This document shows, one piece after another, positions 9,466-20,883 of a stretch of DNA of 64,000 bases; the stretch's first letter is position 1; each line of letters begins with the position of its first letter. This stretch comes from Mastigias papua (lineage: Eukaryota; Cnidaria; Scyphozoa; Rhizostomeae; Mastigiidae), in NCBI GenBank assembly GCA_964019165.1, contig OZ025269.1, positions 15,531,187 to 15,595,186 on the forward strand, read 5' to 3'. The position numbers and the translations under genes are program-made. The notes beneath the pieces are model-generated. The model had not been told where the DNA came from. It did no database searches and worked only from the letters and a program-made list of their open reading frames with translations.

Positions 9466-10660
9466 CATGCACGAAGCCAGGGGGGGCATGGTGGGGAAGT
9501 GCCCCCCCCCCAGTTGAAAAATTTTGCCCGCCCTTGCCCGCCCACTAAATATATGCTTTTTGTCCAAAAAGAAGACAGTAAAAATTTGACATAAGACAAC
9601 TAGTATCAAGGAATGTAATGGTAGCAATCTTCTGCAGGGTCACGGTTATTTTCTTATGCTATAGGAAACTCAATAGCCAGTAGACACATGATGCCACCAG
9701 ATCAAGCGGAAGCATACAGCATAGCAAAAGACGCCTAGGCCTATGGGATTTGTAACGGAGTAAACATCCCCCTATATAAGAACCCTTGTTCCAATATGCG
9801 ATGACTATACCCACGGTGAAGAGAAGATTTTTGTCTGAGACATTAGGTATAGTTGATCTGGATGCAGAATGTCGTGTTTATCGACGCATATTGCTGAAAG
9901 AATACGACAAAGGGGTATTCTTACACGAAAATCACAAAAAGGTTGATCTAAATAAAGTTTGTGCATTTATGGTGAAAGCCCACATTGACTGTGCACCAGT
10001 CCTTACAATGCTATATCGAGTCGCTGCAACTGCTGGGTATGCCTCAGCTCGCGTCGAATGCTTATTTTCAGCACTGACCAAGGTAGATGCTCCTCAACGA
10101 AGACGGCAAGCTACAAAGCGAGAGTCTAATCTCACATTCCTTCATTTTGAAAGAACAACGTTGATGTCACTCGAGTTTGATGACTTTGTAAAAGTCTGGG
10201 ACTCTAAAAATCGAAAACTCTCTTTCAAGTTGAGAAGATGATTGGGCTCTACTGCACACATTGTTACATTTTACAGTCAAGCTTTTAAATCATTCCGTGA
10301 AAAATAAGACATTAAGCTTATCTTGTTACCTTAATTTATATTTCAAGATTTAAGATTTAAAAACTCAATTTTACAGCCGTGTTAATGGAAACTTTTTTAA
10401 GGGAGAGAAAATATATATTTTCAAGCTGTCTCGATACTAAGCACTAAGGGGCAACTCACTCATTACGTAACACCTTTAGGGGGAGAAAATGATACTTTTA
10501 TTTGTTACGCTACTGTTTAATCCATATGGAGGGTCATGCTGTGGAGCGTAACTAGAGGGGGAAGGGGTCTCAAAAACTGAAAATTAAGCGTTACGTAACG
10601 GGTTTGGCTCGTCTTTTGTCATTGCCCCCCCCCACGTTTTCAACTCTGGCTTCGTGGCTG
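9466..10660 (+). mobile_element. hAT element, internally deleted (1,195 bp)
   Basis: The ends match as inverted repeats over CACGAAGCCAG (left CATGCACGAAGCCAG 9466-9480; right, read inward, CAGCCACGAAGCCAG 10660-10646). The flanking 8-bp sequences CCTTATGC (9458-9465) and CCTTATGG (10661-10668) differ at one base, fitting a hAT target duplication. It carries only the end of a transposase gene. An inner pair of TTACGTAACG-type motifs (about 10465 and 10590) suggests a further small MITE nested near its right end. Confidence 0.82.
9786..10241 (+). CDS. hAT transposase C-terminal fragment (151 aa)
   Basis: An open frame ending LYRVAATAGYASARVECLF then SALTKVDAPQRRRQA. This is the hAT C-terminal dimerisation module (small residues, then the E/C-x-x-F-S-a-l motif, an R-rich loop and a helical end). 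Full hAT transposases run to 600 or more residues with a DDE core and an inserted helical domain; none of that is present. The intact frame in an otherwise deleted element could make a dimerisation-only peptide able to poison the full enzyme, but that is inference. The first in-frame ATG in context may be 9798 rather than 9786. Confidence 0.75.
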   Translation: MFQYAMTIPTVKRRFLSETLGIVDLDAECRVYRRILLKEYDKGVFLHENHKKVDLNKVCAFMVKAHIDCAPVLTMLYRVAATAGYASARVECLFSALTKVDAPQRRRQATKRESNLTFLHFERTTLMSLEFDDFVKVWDSKNRKLSFKLRR

Positions 10661-10668
10661 CCTTATGG

Positions 10669-11393
10669 CCGACGTCCACCTGGGCACGCGTACGGTACGG
10701 CCATATCTGCACATGCTAAGTAACTCGGTATGATCACCAGAATGCTGGACGGGTCACGTGACATTGTTAATCCATGGAGAACCACAATGGTAGCAGAATG
10801 ACGGCAAAAGGCAACAGCGCTTAACGTAAAGCACAGCCTATAACTCTTTAATCTAACAACGGCTACTGCACTTATGGCATTGGATGGATATATCCTGCTT
10901 TTTAAATGTACAGATAGCATTGTAGATAGGTGCTTTGTCGACTTTATGTGGTTGCAGGCGTTTTATTGTCTGTTGTTTATAATCGTGGACATCGAGAAAA
11001 AGTGTTTATTTCAACAACGATAGAGTGATATAAATCGAGATACTACAATGATACTATGGAAGAAACATGACTGTAATCCAAGCAGACACTCACGAAGCAC
11101 ATCCTTATTCATAAATGTCGTAATACGTCACTAATATTATTTCTAGCTGATGCTTATATTGAGCCTAATGGAACTTTGGCTTCTCCAGGCAGATACTTTG
11201 CGTTCACTTCATATGTTTACTTGCAATGATAAGTGATGAAGTGAGCACCAACCTGAGAAATATTTGGCAAAAAACTCTATGCCTAATAGGCGTAGTTAAT
11301 TCTGGCAGAATCAAAGTGAAACATACAGGCAGTAGCCAGTAATACACTAGTGTTTAATGCTAGCAGGTCTCAACTAATACTCTTTACCATTAG
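10669..11393. other. Noncoding stretch with a P-element-like left-end relic
   Basis: No convincing gene. About 10740-10810 (AGAATGCTGGACGGGTCACG and following) resembles the first 80 bp inside the P element at 5953, in the same orientation, so it may be a decayed left end. The rest is unassigned. Confidence 0.4.
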
Positions 11394-11831
11394 TCTAGAG
11401 GGGTACTCCCTACATCTCTATATGGGGCTCCATGTCAGCAATTAGTTGCTGATCCCCAATTATTGAATGACAGTTTTTCAGGAACCCCAACCTTTGAGTC
11501 TCAAATTTGTGAGATCCTAATTATTGTAAAATATTTTTTGGAATGCCACTTTCATAAAATTAGAAATAGATTGCTCTTAAACTAGACTTTCTACTTCAAA
11601 TGATAAACTTTTCTGTACTAGTTGACAAGAATCTGCCTTTCTTTTACAACTTGGTTGTCACTTCTCAGACCCCAAAGATTGACTTTTTCGTATGCTCTAA
11701 TTCTCAAAACCCCAAATATTGACTTTTTAGAGCAGTAATTCACAGACCCCAACTATTTTCTTTTCTAAAATCCCAGACCCCAAATATTGACATGGACCCC
11801 CATATAGTGAAGTGCAGAGTACCCCCCTGGA
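11394..11831. mobile_element. 438-bp MITE with GGGGTACT inverted repeats
   Basis: The left end TCTAGAGGGGTACT and the right end, read inward, TCCAGGGGGGTACT continue as imperfect inverted repeats to a shared CTATATGGGG. The flanks ACCATTAG (11386-11393) and ACCGTTAG (11832-11839) fit an 8-bp target duplication with one change. The interior holds several direct copies of CCCCAAATATTGACTTTT. No ORF. Confidence 0.75.
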
Positions 11832-11839
11832 ACCGTTAG

Positions 11840-12889
11840 AAAATCCAATGCATATGTACAGTCTACTAAGATACTTAATCCAGGTGCACATGTTTATGCT
11901 ACCATATTTCGTAGTGTTCCTACAATCTCTACCATGCCTACAACCTTAGTTTCAGTATAAAAAATATTGCTACTATGGTCAGTGATCTATAGCTATCAAA
12001 CGGACCATATCAATTTCCCTATTTGTCAATAAAATAGCAAAGAATTCTTCTAGTGAAATGGAAATCCTTTGCAACAAATAAATGACAAGATTTTTGGAAT
12101 TTAAAAAGCAATAACATTTCTGGGGAATATTTTAGAATTCATGCGCAAGTCATGAATTGGAGTTAATCGATATTTGAAGCGACGCCAAATAAAAGCCCCG
12201 AAGCCCGAGAAGATTAGATAATTGATGCATGGAGCACGGGATACAAGTCAAGCAAGTTTGGCTCCTCGGATGTAGGTGTGATATACGTAAAAGGTTACTC
12301 AAATACAATCCAATCATGACCTAGGATTTGTCCACCTGACTTAGTACAGCCAATGAAAGCAATCTATATTTCATTAGATCAGTACATAACGTGCTCTTCA
12401 TACCTAAGTTTGAGATTGTTTTAAGTTGCTCAATCACCGTCCAACAAATACGTTAGGCCACTCAAGTCAATCCTTAAGTAGAGTAAAGCAGGTTTCAAGT
12501 TCATTATGGGCCATTGTACCTTTTTATTCCCAACTTAGCACACAAAATCTTTTTGAAAGTCCCTCCCTTCGATCCCTTAAGCTAGCCATCTTACAGTGTG
12601 CTTCTCAGAGCTTTCTGCATTTATCAAATTGTACTACTTCTCGTTATATTTCTTGTTATGTAATTTTATAATGCTACTAGATTATGAAGTTGTTATGTTA
12701 CCGTTGCGTACACCAGTATCTTAATTTATGTAGAAATTGAAAAAAGCAACAAAATTGAAATGACCCTCGTTGGCAGCGGGGCCTGTGGCTCTTTCCTATA
12801 ACACCTACAACACTTTCCTTATCATCCCAGTCATAGGAGAACCGTCCGCCCAGGACATGGTCTCTTCGTGTCTTATTAGTTATTATGCA
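11840..12889. other. Unassigned noncoding stretch
   Basis: I see no gene, RNA or structured repeat that I can support. Short open frames at 12426-12671 and 12698-12946 match nothing I recognise. Confidence 0.5.
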
Positions 12890-13047
12890 CCTTTCTACAC
12901 TTTTCTCGCCAAAGATGAGCCCTATCTGCCTCGAGATCGGTGTCACCTCTGGGCTACGATGGTAAGACCCTTTTTATCCCTCCCTAGTGAGAAGTCCAGA
13001 CAAGGCAAAATGAAGGCAGTCTACTTTTTCTGTTATTTTTGACACAC
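12890..13047. repeat. Satellite monomer, left part of the split array
   Basis: Contains CTCGCCAAAGATGAGCCCTA, CGAGATCGGTGTCACCTC, ATCCCTCCCTAGTGAGA and TTTTTGACACAC in the same order as the monomers at 18071-18430. It is one copy of a ~147-bp tandem repeat, separated from the others by the LINE insertion. Confidence 0.75.
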
Positions 13048-13300
13048 TATTATTACTATTATTATTATTATTATTACAAATGTTTAGGGAGGGTAGCCTT
13101 TTAGCCGTAGCTGTTTTTCAAGGGCCCTCCATCTAAATATACTACAAAATATGAATAAAATCCTACATTACTTAATTACAAAAAGTAAAAGAGTTCTAAC
13201 ATACATATAAAGGTCTACTTGAAAAATTAAAATTACTAGTTAGAGGGAAAAAATAGAATAAAATAAAAAAGATAACTGAAGTCTCAATAGTATAAAGTGA

Positions 13301-16300
13301 CTATAACAAGCTCTTGAAAGAGATCAGGCTAGGGGCTCGCTTTGATGGATCTAGGAGGCAATTCCAAAGTTTAGCACCCCTATACGAAAAGCTTTTCTGG
13401 CCAGTCGAGGTGTTTCTCTTTGGTAGCGTAAGATCGGTGTCCGTACTCCTTAGGTTGTATGAAGGATTGGTGGAGTTTGCCACAAACAGGTCTGAGAAGT
13501 ATTGTGGGGTGAGCCGATTTAATGACTTGAATACCATAACTCGCGATTCAAACTGTATCATATCATTAATCATTTTCCAACCCAAACTATCTATTAATGG
13601 TTTACTAGGGGCATCATAATTGCTACCGGTGATGATTTGGGCAACTCGATTTTGAAGTTTCTGTAGCTGGTGGATTTCGGCTGCACCACACACACCCCAC
13701 ACAGAACAGCAGTACCGGAAGCTAGGATCATTGACACTGGTGTAGAGAATTTTAAGTGCATGGAAAGGAAGATATCTTTTTGCATATTTTAGCATACCAA
13801 GATAAATTTTTTTAGGTGTTTCCTGAATATGCTTCTTCCAATCAAGAGAATTTTCAATGTGAGCTCCTAGATAAAGTTGTTCATTTTTCCTTTCCAATGC
13901 AGCTTGCTTGTGCTTTGTTGAAATGGTCATTGACTGCGTTGTGTCTACGTTCAGAGATAGTATACTACCACTAAGCCATGAATCTAAAGCTTCAAGGTCC
14001 TTGTTTAATCCCTCATTTAGCTTAGCAACGCTATCAGCTTGGAAGCTTATACAAGTGTCATCAGCGTACATATAAACTTTAGCATTATCGATGACCATAG
14101 GGAGATCATTGATGTAGATTGAAAATAGCAGGGGTCTAAGACATGAACCCTGAGGTACTCCTAGGCTTATACTTTGGACTCTGGAGTCGCAGCCGTTGAC
14201 TCTTGTGAACTGAGTGCGCTTTGACAGGTATGACTTAAACCACTCTAGCTCGTGGCCCTGAACACCATAGTGTGCGAGCTTTTGAAGAAGAATTCCGTGA
14301 TCAACTGTGTCAAAGGCTTTCTTTAAGTTAACGAATACAACCCGTGCATATTTTCCAGCATCTATACCATTTAGCTAATCATCAGTACATTTTAACAGAG
14401 CTGTTGTTGTAGAATGATGGGCCCTAAAACCAGATTGACAGGATGCTATGAGGCCATTTGTGCTCATATATTCATAAAGCTGGTTGTAAACTAACCTTTC
14501 AAAGAGCCGCGATATTACAGGGAGAACTGATATTGGTCTATAATTCGATTTTGCGTTTTTATCTCCTTCTTTAAAAATGAAAGTGACTCTTGCAATCTGC
14601 CATTGGGCAGGGAAGATACCTTTTAGTATTGATTTATTAAAGATGCAACTTGGTGACTTGGTAATAAATGGTAAGGAAATTTCTAAAATGTAACTAGAGA
14701 TATTGTCATTTCCAGAGCCCTTTGATGTCTTCATCTTACACATAGCATCCCTAATATGTGTGCACTCGACCTCTTTAAACTTAAAACAGATGGCAGTTTG
14801 ATTTACAGTGTATTTGCCCGTCAAGAGAGGGCTTGCAGATTTCTCAATATTTTTGCAAGATCTTCTCCCTCTGAACAAAAATAATTATTCACCGTATTGG
14901 ATATTTCCCCTCTCTGATTTCAATATCCCCATCTTTAATGCAAGTGATATTTATGGATTTACTGCATTTATTTAAAAGCCTGCTAGTTATTTTCTAGCAT
15001 TCTGTCATGTTACCTTTATTTTCACTGATCTTATTGATAAAATACTGCTGTTTTAACAAAACATTAAGGCTACTCACCCTATTCCGAACTTTCCAATAAT
15101 CTTCCATAAGAGAGGAAGATTTATTTTTAACTGCGGCTTTTTTTAGTTTATCTCTTGACTTCATAAGCAGTTTTAGCTCCGTGTTTACCCATGGAGAGTT
15201 CCGATCTGAAACCTCTCATTTCTCTTGTAGGAGCATGCTTTTCTATCACTGCAGAGAAGAGGGATGACCATTCCTCAACCACTACATTAACGTCATCAGT
15301 CTTATTAACAACCAGCTCCCAATCAATACGAGAGATATCAGCCAAAAATGCACTTTCATTAAAATGCTTCATGTTTCTAGGTACAACCATCTTGTGCCCG
15401 CCATGTCCAGCATTTAGTTTGCGTTTACAAAAGACCATGTAGTGGTCACTCATTGATACTTTATGCACTCCTGATTCTAGTATGTTATCGATATAGGATG
15501 TAGATATATGATCGATAAGAGTTGATGTTGTCAGTGGTACCCTAGTTGGCTCGTTTATTATCTGCTTTAAACTGAATAGGTCATACAGATTACTAATATG
15601 CCTAGAATTCTCAGTGAGAGACAGGCAGGTTATTTCCTGGGATAGATCACAGTTAGTACCATCCGTAAGTATCATCTCTCTACCTTCCTTATAAAGGTAA
15701 GATGAAATTTTTTCAGCGTTGCTAAATATAGCAACTGGGCTGTTTGGTGGTCTATACCACGTAAGGACCAAGAATGGCCTGCATTTTGGTGGTTGAACTT
15801 CAATGCAGAGTAATTCCAGATCTTCCAGTGGTGCGTCTTGCCTATGAATAAATGTAATAGCATTTCTGACATATATCGAGATACCCCCGCCGAATCGCGA
15901 CCTATCAAGATGCTGTTGAATATAACCAGAGATACACGCTTTTTGTTTTTATAAGGAACCTAGCTAAAGGCCTAGTTCTAAAAGTTCCTTATTTTTCGAC
16001 CTCTTTTTATCAAATTCTAGTACTAGAAGTTCCTTAGTAGTTCCTTAATTTTCACTGCACATAGAGTGCCACAAAATGGCACAGACACTAGAAAAGCATT
16101 GAAATTCTGAATTTTACCTTTAATTATGGCTAGAACTCAACCTCTAAAGCACAAATGCGACAGGAAATAAGTTCTATATATGCAAAAGCATAATTTCAAT
16201 CAAGAAGTATCATGTCTATTTCATTGATATCATCCAATGTAATGTAATCTTCACTTGCATCTGAGTACAGCACTCGGAATTTGAAAATGAAAAGTTCCTT

Positions 16301-16531
16301 AGGGATTTTTCCTTTAGTGGTATAAGTTCTTTAAATATTTCGGCCTTTTACAGGTAGGTTCCTTATAAAGTGGTTCCTTGTAAAAAAAAAGCGTGTACCA
16401 GTAATCAGCTGATCGATTGAGCTATCTAATTTAGTCTCATTTAAGGCTAATATATCGATTTTCATGTCATGCATGAGCACTTTTATTTCATCTAGGTGGC
16501 TTCTAAGACCATTTACATTAAGGGATACCAT
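13301..16531 (-). pseudogene. CR1-like LINE ORF2: APE endonuclease and reverse transcriptase
   Basis: N-terminal MVSLNVNGLRSHLDEIKVLM and ILALNETKLD belong to an APE-type endonuclease. After an inserted MITE (15933-16397) it resumes with RFGGGISIYVRNAITFIHR, then LIDHISTSYI and SMSDHYMVF (the catalytic SDH). The RT follows: SNYRPISVLPVISRLFERL, CQSGFRAHHST, FVNLKKAFDTVDH, GVPQGSCLRPLLFSIYINDL, YMYADDTCI (catalytic Asp pair) and the C-terminal GAKLWNCL...FKSLL. Damage: a frameshift near 15190, a stop in the linker near 14992, a frameshift or stop near 14880, and TAG at 14375-14377 replacing Trp inside the RT. It cannot be active. Confidence 0.88.
15933..16397. mobile_element. 465-bp MITE inside the LINE endonuclease region
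   Basis: The left end TACACGCTTTTTG then ATAAGGAACC and the right end, read inward, TACACGCTTTTTTTTTAC then AAGGAACC are matching inverted repeats. CCAG lies on both sides (15926-15929, 16398-16401), with three extra bases on the left, so the duplication is uncertain. The endonuclease protein reads on across the insertion once it is removed, which confirms it as an insert. Several internal AAGTTCCTTA copies. No ORF. Confidence 0.7.
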
Positions 16532-16558
16532 TGTTAATGATTAATAAAATCCCATCCG

Positions 16559-18007
16559 TTAGAAAGGCAGTGTCTTTTGCAGAGCCCCATTTGTCTCGAC
16601 TATTTCCAAATTTTTCGGAGTATCATACTTTTGAAGACATATCGGAGATACAGATACCTCAACGTTGGGATTGACATCCCTGAATTTCCTGCAAGCCTTA
16701 TCGATGTTGTCCACAATTCTTTCTTTTTTTATTCCTTTACTAATTTCGTTGCTACCAATATGGACAATAATCTCATCGACCTTCTGAAGCTCACTATTAA
16801 TGGTTCCTCGCTGTTTAGAAACCAACTGTTCACTTCTAAGACCCCAACGCCTTTAGCAATAAAATACTGGGGAAAAGATTCTGATTCATCGACCCGTCGA
16901 AAATGTGAGTCGCCAAGGAGGAGCACCCTCTTTTTGGCTTTAGGCTATGGCTTATTGGTGTACTTCTTGTTGCTCTTATAGTTTTGATCGTGGTAGCTGT
17001 TGTTGTTGCTGGCTTTTCTGCTATTCCTCTTTGGTTGTCTTGATCGTTTGCTGTCGCTACTGTAATTATTAACGTTATCCTTTCTCTTTTGTTGTTGTTT
17101 TGTTGCAAGCTGTTTTTTATCATCCTCGTGTACATTGCTTCCATTGTGCATTCTTTTGATTTATGAAGTAAGTACTCTTGATGCTTAAAAGCTTGGACTT
17201 CTTTCAACTGAATCGAAAAACTTTGCTGTGCGAGTCGATTGTTGTTTTCCAGGGTAGATTTGCGCATCCTTGCCTCCCACGGGACTGATATTGTCCAGGG
17301 GGGGGGTGTTTGCATCGTTGTAGCCCTTTCTTGAGCTTCGCATTCAGATGTACGATTCGATCCATACTTTTTAAGAATTTCATTCGTTTCCAAATTGTTT
17401 GGTGTTCTTACGAGTTGCTCTTCTTCTTTGCCATTTTCGAAAAGTAACTTTTCCATTCATATTTTCAGGTTAAGGTTCTCTGCAGCTAATGACCTGTTAA
17501 GAGTTCTTTCTTCCTGAAGCTGTTGACTTAAGTTATTGATAATGCCACGAAATTGCCCCAGAATGCAAAAACGCTCGTATTTTCTGATGAAGGTATATGT
17601 TGTTTTTGATTCACGACAGTGCTATCCGTATCTACTGCATTCTACGGATTGACAGTATGACTACTGGAACCCAAAGCCCACTCATGCATGCCTTTGTCAC
17701 GTTGTGACTTCAACATTTTTTCATTTCCCATGTTATTGATGCCAACGTCTTTATTGATGAAGTACGATTCTTGGCTAGCAGCGGTACTTTTTAGGCAATA
17801 AAATATTCTTTTAATATTCTTTTTATTCACTAAGTTTTCCAGAGCTTCAGAAGCCTGTGCTTCGTCTAGGCCATACACTCTAGCAGAGTAGAAAACAATC
17901 TTGTCCTTACCAGGTCGCAGTTTCTTCACATTTAGTAATTCATTGATGGAATTTAGTATTATGAGATTTCTATAATCAGTTTCCATAATGCCACTGTCGA
18001 TGAGCAA
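16559..18007 (-). pseudogene. CR1-like LINE ORF1 with coiled coil and SGNH/GDSL esterase-like domain
   Basis: The N-terminus (18007-17642) contains LIILNSINELLNVKKLRPGK and a small helical domain seen in CR1-like ORF1 proteins. A heptad-like stretch (NLSQQLQEERTLNRSLAAEN, about 17545-17470) follows, then a basic Asn/Gln/Lys-rich region. The C-terminal part reads VLLLGDSHFRRVDESE (nucleophile GDS block) and then VDEIIVHIGSNEIS (the G-x-N-D-like block), matching the SGNH esterase domain known from ORF1 of CR1-like elements. Stops at 17642 and 16945 and frameshifts near 17150 and 16830 break it. Known role of the family: an RNA-binding chaperone; the purpose of the esterase is unsettled. Confidence 0.72.
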
Positions 18008-18070
18008 GCAAAAGAATCGGATGGTATTAAAAAGCGAATTCTAACCTGTGTCTGTTGCACATAGTCACAA

Positions 18071-18440
18071 TTATTTTAGGACACCAGTCTCCTCAAAGAG
18101 GGCCCTATCATCCCCCTCGAGATCGGTGTCACCTCAATGCCATGATGGGAGGCCTCTTTGTCCCTCCTTAGCGCGAGGTCACAGCAAAACAAAAATTACA
18201 GTCGGTCTTCTCTTTATCTCTTTTGATACACCTTTCTCGCCAACGAGGGGCCTTATCATCCCGCTCAAGAGAGAGGTGTCACGTCATTGCCATGATGGGA
18301 GCCCCCTTCCATCCCTCCCTAACGTGAGATCAAAGCAAAAACCAACAGCTGGTCTACTCCTTCTGTCATTTTGACACACCTTCCTCACGACAGAGGGGCT
18401 TTGTCATTCCCCTCAAGAGAGAGGTGGTTTTTCGCCAATG
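18071..18440. repeat. ~147-bp satellite, right part of the split array
   Basis: About 2.4 monomers begin at GACACC (18080), GATACACC (18225) and GACACACC (18373), each with GAGGG/GAGGGG-CC, then CGAGATCGGTGTCAC-like and TCCCTCC blocks. Spacing is 145-148 bp. Divergence is moderate. A weaker trace continues to about 18480. Confidence 0.75.
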
Positions 18441-19310
18441 CGAGAGGCCCTGTCATCCCTCTCAGGCGTACCGCTCAATCATCAAAACGACAGAGCAGAT
18501 GGTATACCTATGGAAAAACGACAACAGACAATTGTGGCACTCGTATATGCAGGATAAATGTAACGTAAAGAAATCCGATCTACAGGCTCAGCAAGTGTTC
18601 TCTGGGCCCTTGGTTCACACTTTTTCCATAGACTCGGCCAGTGGAATCTTTGGCTAACCTTCCCCCAAATGGGGTATTTTCCCAATTGAAAGTGTTTTTC
18701 AGGCCCTGGAGCCGGCGATACTCGTTGCCAAGAATCGTTTCCTTTTCTCCCACAAAATATGGGTCTTTTTAATTTGTTTGCTCTTGAGAACACCAGACGT
18801 TCTACTGACCTAGTTAATAGCGGAAAAATAGATTAATTAGACTCAAAAGATTTGAAGACAGGTGATTTTGTTTCTGATAAATTATTTATTGAATTCATAT
18901 ACAAAATACAATATAAAAGCATGAAATAGCAAGAAACACTTATGATGTCAGTCACTTATTCAGTAATACTATATTCTGTTTTTGAGCATTGCAGAGGTGC
19001 AAATAGCATCTCCTTGTGCAATTTCCCTAAGAGCTGTATGGCTTTATGGTTTAGCATATTCCATTCATACACTAAGTAAATTACTTCTTCAAAAGAGGTA
19101 GTTAGATACAAGTGAGATCTACTTCCATATTCATATATATTTCATTTCATATATATATTCCCTACAACGGGTTATCACTTATCCTTCAGCAGAGCTGATT
19201 TTCAAGGTGCCCTTAAAATAATACAAGTTACAAGTAGTAAATAAATAATGATAGAAAAAGCACATACTGCATAAAGGCAAGAGTATATTGGCGTAAATAT
19301 TTTGAAGATT
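18441..19310. other. Unassigned noncoding stretch
   Basis: Apart from a decaying satellite trace at its left edge I see no gene, RNA or repeat structure that I can support. Confidence 0.5.
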
Positions 19311-19450
19311 TGGTGCAGATCTGTGGCGCAGACCGGTGGCGCAGACCTGTGGCGCAGACCTGTGGCGCAGACCTGTGGCGCAGACCTGTGGCGCAGACCT
19401 GTGGCGCAGACCTGTGGCGCAGACCTGTGGTGCAGACCTGTGGCGCAGAA
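19311..19450. repeat. 13-bp minisatellite (unit GTGGCGCAGACCT)
   Basis: About 10-11 nearly perfect copies in tandem. Because 13 is not a multiple of 3, all frames stay open and give a 13-residue repeat; these ORFs are artefacts. Confidence 0.95.
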
Positions 19451-19664
19451 AAGTGTGCAATTCCAGGCTGATGCTCGAGGGATGAGCTCCACTGATTTTT
19501 TTCCAGTTTCAGTCAGACAAATATTATGGTTTGGAGATAACTCTATAGCATATTCCAGTGCTATATACACAAAACCTACTTAGTTCAACATATTTACAGC
19601 AGATCGACAACAATATATGTTAAACCGAGCTCAAATATCATGTTAGAGTTAATATGCGTGAGGA

Positions 19665-19944
19665 CCTTTAGGCGGATGTGCAGTTCAGGGTAACAGCCAA
19701 ATCGCCTTACATTCTATACGAATTTACTCTTTACGACGAAACGTTCTACATCTAACTCTAACCCTAACTCTGACCCTTGCCCTACTCAAAAATCCTGACC
19801 CTGACCCTAGCCCGAACGCTAAGTAATTGGTAAGTAGTACCGCACTTTTTGTCGTCTGTTTCGACTCTCTTCATCGTAAGGAACAATTTTGTATAGAATT
19901 TAAGACGATTTGGCTGTTACCCTAAACTGCGCATCCGTCCTAGG
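19665..19944. mobile_element. Foldback element with a telomere-like core
   Basis: Arms of about 80 bp: the left contains GGCGGATGTGCAGTTCAGGG then TAACAGCCAAATCG (19671-19704). The right arm is its reverse complement with some changes (about 19858-19944). The loop (about 19749-19822) consists of degenerate CTAACCC / CTGACCC units. No ORF and no clear target duplication. Confidence 0.7.
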
Positions 19945-20049
19945 CTTCTCCATTAAATTGTGAACTGATATTACTGTGCTACCTCTTATAAATCCAGTTT
20001 ATAACAAAATATGATAGTACTCTAGGATGATAATAAGTCCTCGTCACCA

Positions 20050-20209
20050 TTGAGCGCGATTATCTCTTTGCGATAGCTCGGAATTGGCAACAAGATAATT
20101 GTGTGTGATACACGTTATAGCCCTCATTCTTCCGCCATCTTGCCTCTACATAGATTAACTATCCCGTGATTGCGAGAACAATATACCACGCATTCTAGTT
20201 CTTTGAGTG
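20050..20209. repeat. P-element-like right-end relic
   Basis: Resembles the last 130 bp of the P element at 5953-9283: a GCGCGATTA block, CCTCATTCTTCCGCCATCTT, TGAGAACAAT-like sequence and GCATTCTAGT near the tip. The extreme terminus differs and no partner end with a matching duplication was found. Confidence 0.45.
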
Positions 20210-20394
20210 GGTATGATGCAACATCTCTGGCCGTCACGCTCATAATTTGTACGCTTGAGTAGAACCAAACTCAACTGTCAGAGCGGTCGCTTGCCGTACA
20301 CATGAACTCATTCAAAATAGAGGCAGATGCAGCAATTTTCCTGAATGGGCTATAATACTGTAATGAATGGATTAAGCATCTCCTTTGAATAAGG

Positions 20395-20503
20395 CCCTAT
20401 TCGCACTAGAGCAAGAAATCGTACAAAGTTAATCCCCATTGTCCTTCATCAAAGGAGGTAAACACTAGCGATGACGTTTCTTCATTGGTCTAGTGCGAAC
20501 GGG
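20395..20503. mobile_element. Small MITE (109 bp)
   Basis: CCCTATTCGCACTAGA (20395-20410) and, read inward from 20503, CCCGTTCGCACTAGA form 15-16-bp inverted repeats, with weaker similarity continuing inside. No clear target duplication. Confidence 0.65.
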
Positions 20504-20883
20504 AAAAAATGTAGTTTTACCAAACGCTAATCCCTAAAAGTAGGCTGTTCAGATTACGTCATAACCTGTCCTGAATTCTATCAATTATTTACCTTATCAA
20601 ACCATTTTTTCAATAGTAAATTTTAAACTGTTGCAAATAATCTCACTGAGTGATACTTTGTTGCAACATAAATCAAAGTCTTATTTCATGTATCTTGTGC
20701 AATGATGTCCTGTTAGATTTTGCATAGACTAGCGATTTCATCTTGTCTAGTCGAAATTCCTGCGTTTTGCCACCATGACTCAAAGTTTTCTCACTGATCC
20801 TAATGTGACGGGTTTGCTTATCTCTTTCTTACGATCTCATGGAGGGCTATGACTTGTAGTAAATGCAAGCTGTAGACCAATTA

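Larger units (their letters stand above)
13049..18070 (-). mobile_element. CR1-like non-LTR retrotransposon, near full length (about 5 kb)
   Basis: Read on the minus strand: short 5' UTR, ORF1 (18007 to about 16559), ORF2 (16531 to 13301), 3' UTR and a (TAA)n tail at 13049-13076. It lies within a ~147-bp satellite array. The flanks TTATTTTTGACAC (13033-13045) and TTATTTTAGGACAC (18071-18084) look like a slightly diverged target duplication. The length, the two-ORF plan, the APE-type endonuclease and the short-repeat tail fit the CR1/L2 group. Both ORFs are broken and a MITE interrupts the endonuclease. Confidence 0.85.

Noticed and set aside
19179..19583. Repetitive protein-like frames (RHRSAPQVCATGL type) on both strands
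   Set aside because: A 13-bp tandem repeat stays open in every frame; there is no independent coding evidence.
19749..19822. True telomere or chromosome end
   Set aside because: Repeats are short, degenerate and internal to a foldback structure.
10717..20209. A second, 9.5-kb P element joining the two P-like relics
   Set aside because: Terminal sequences differ and no matching 8-bp duplication was found.
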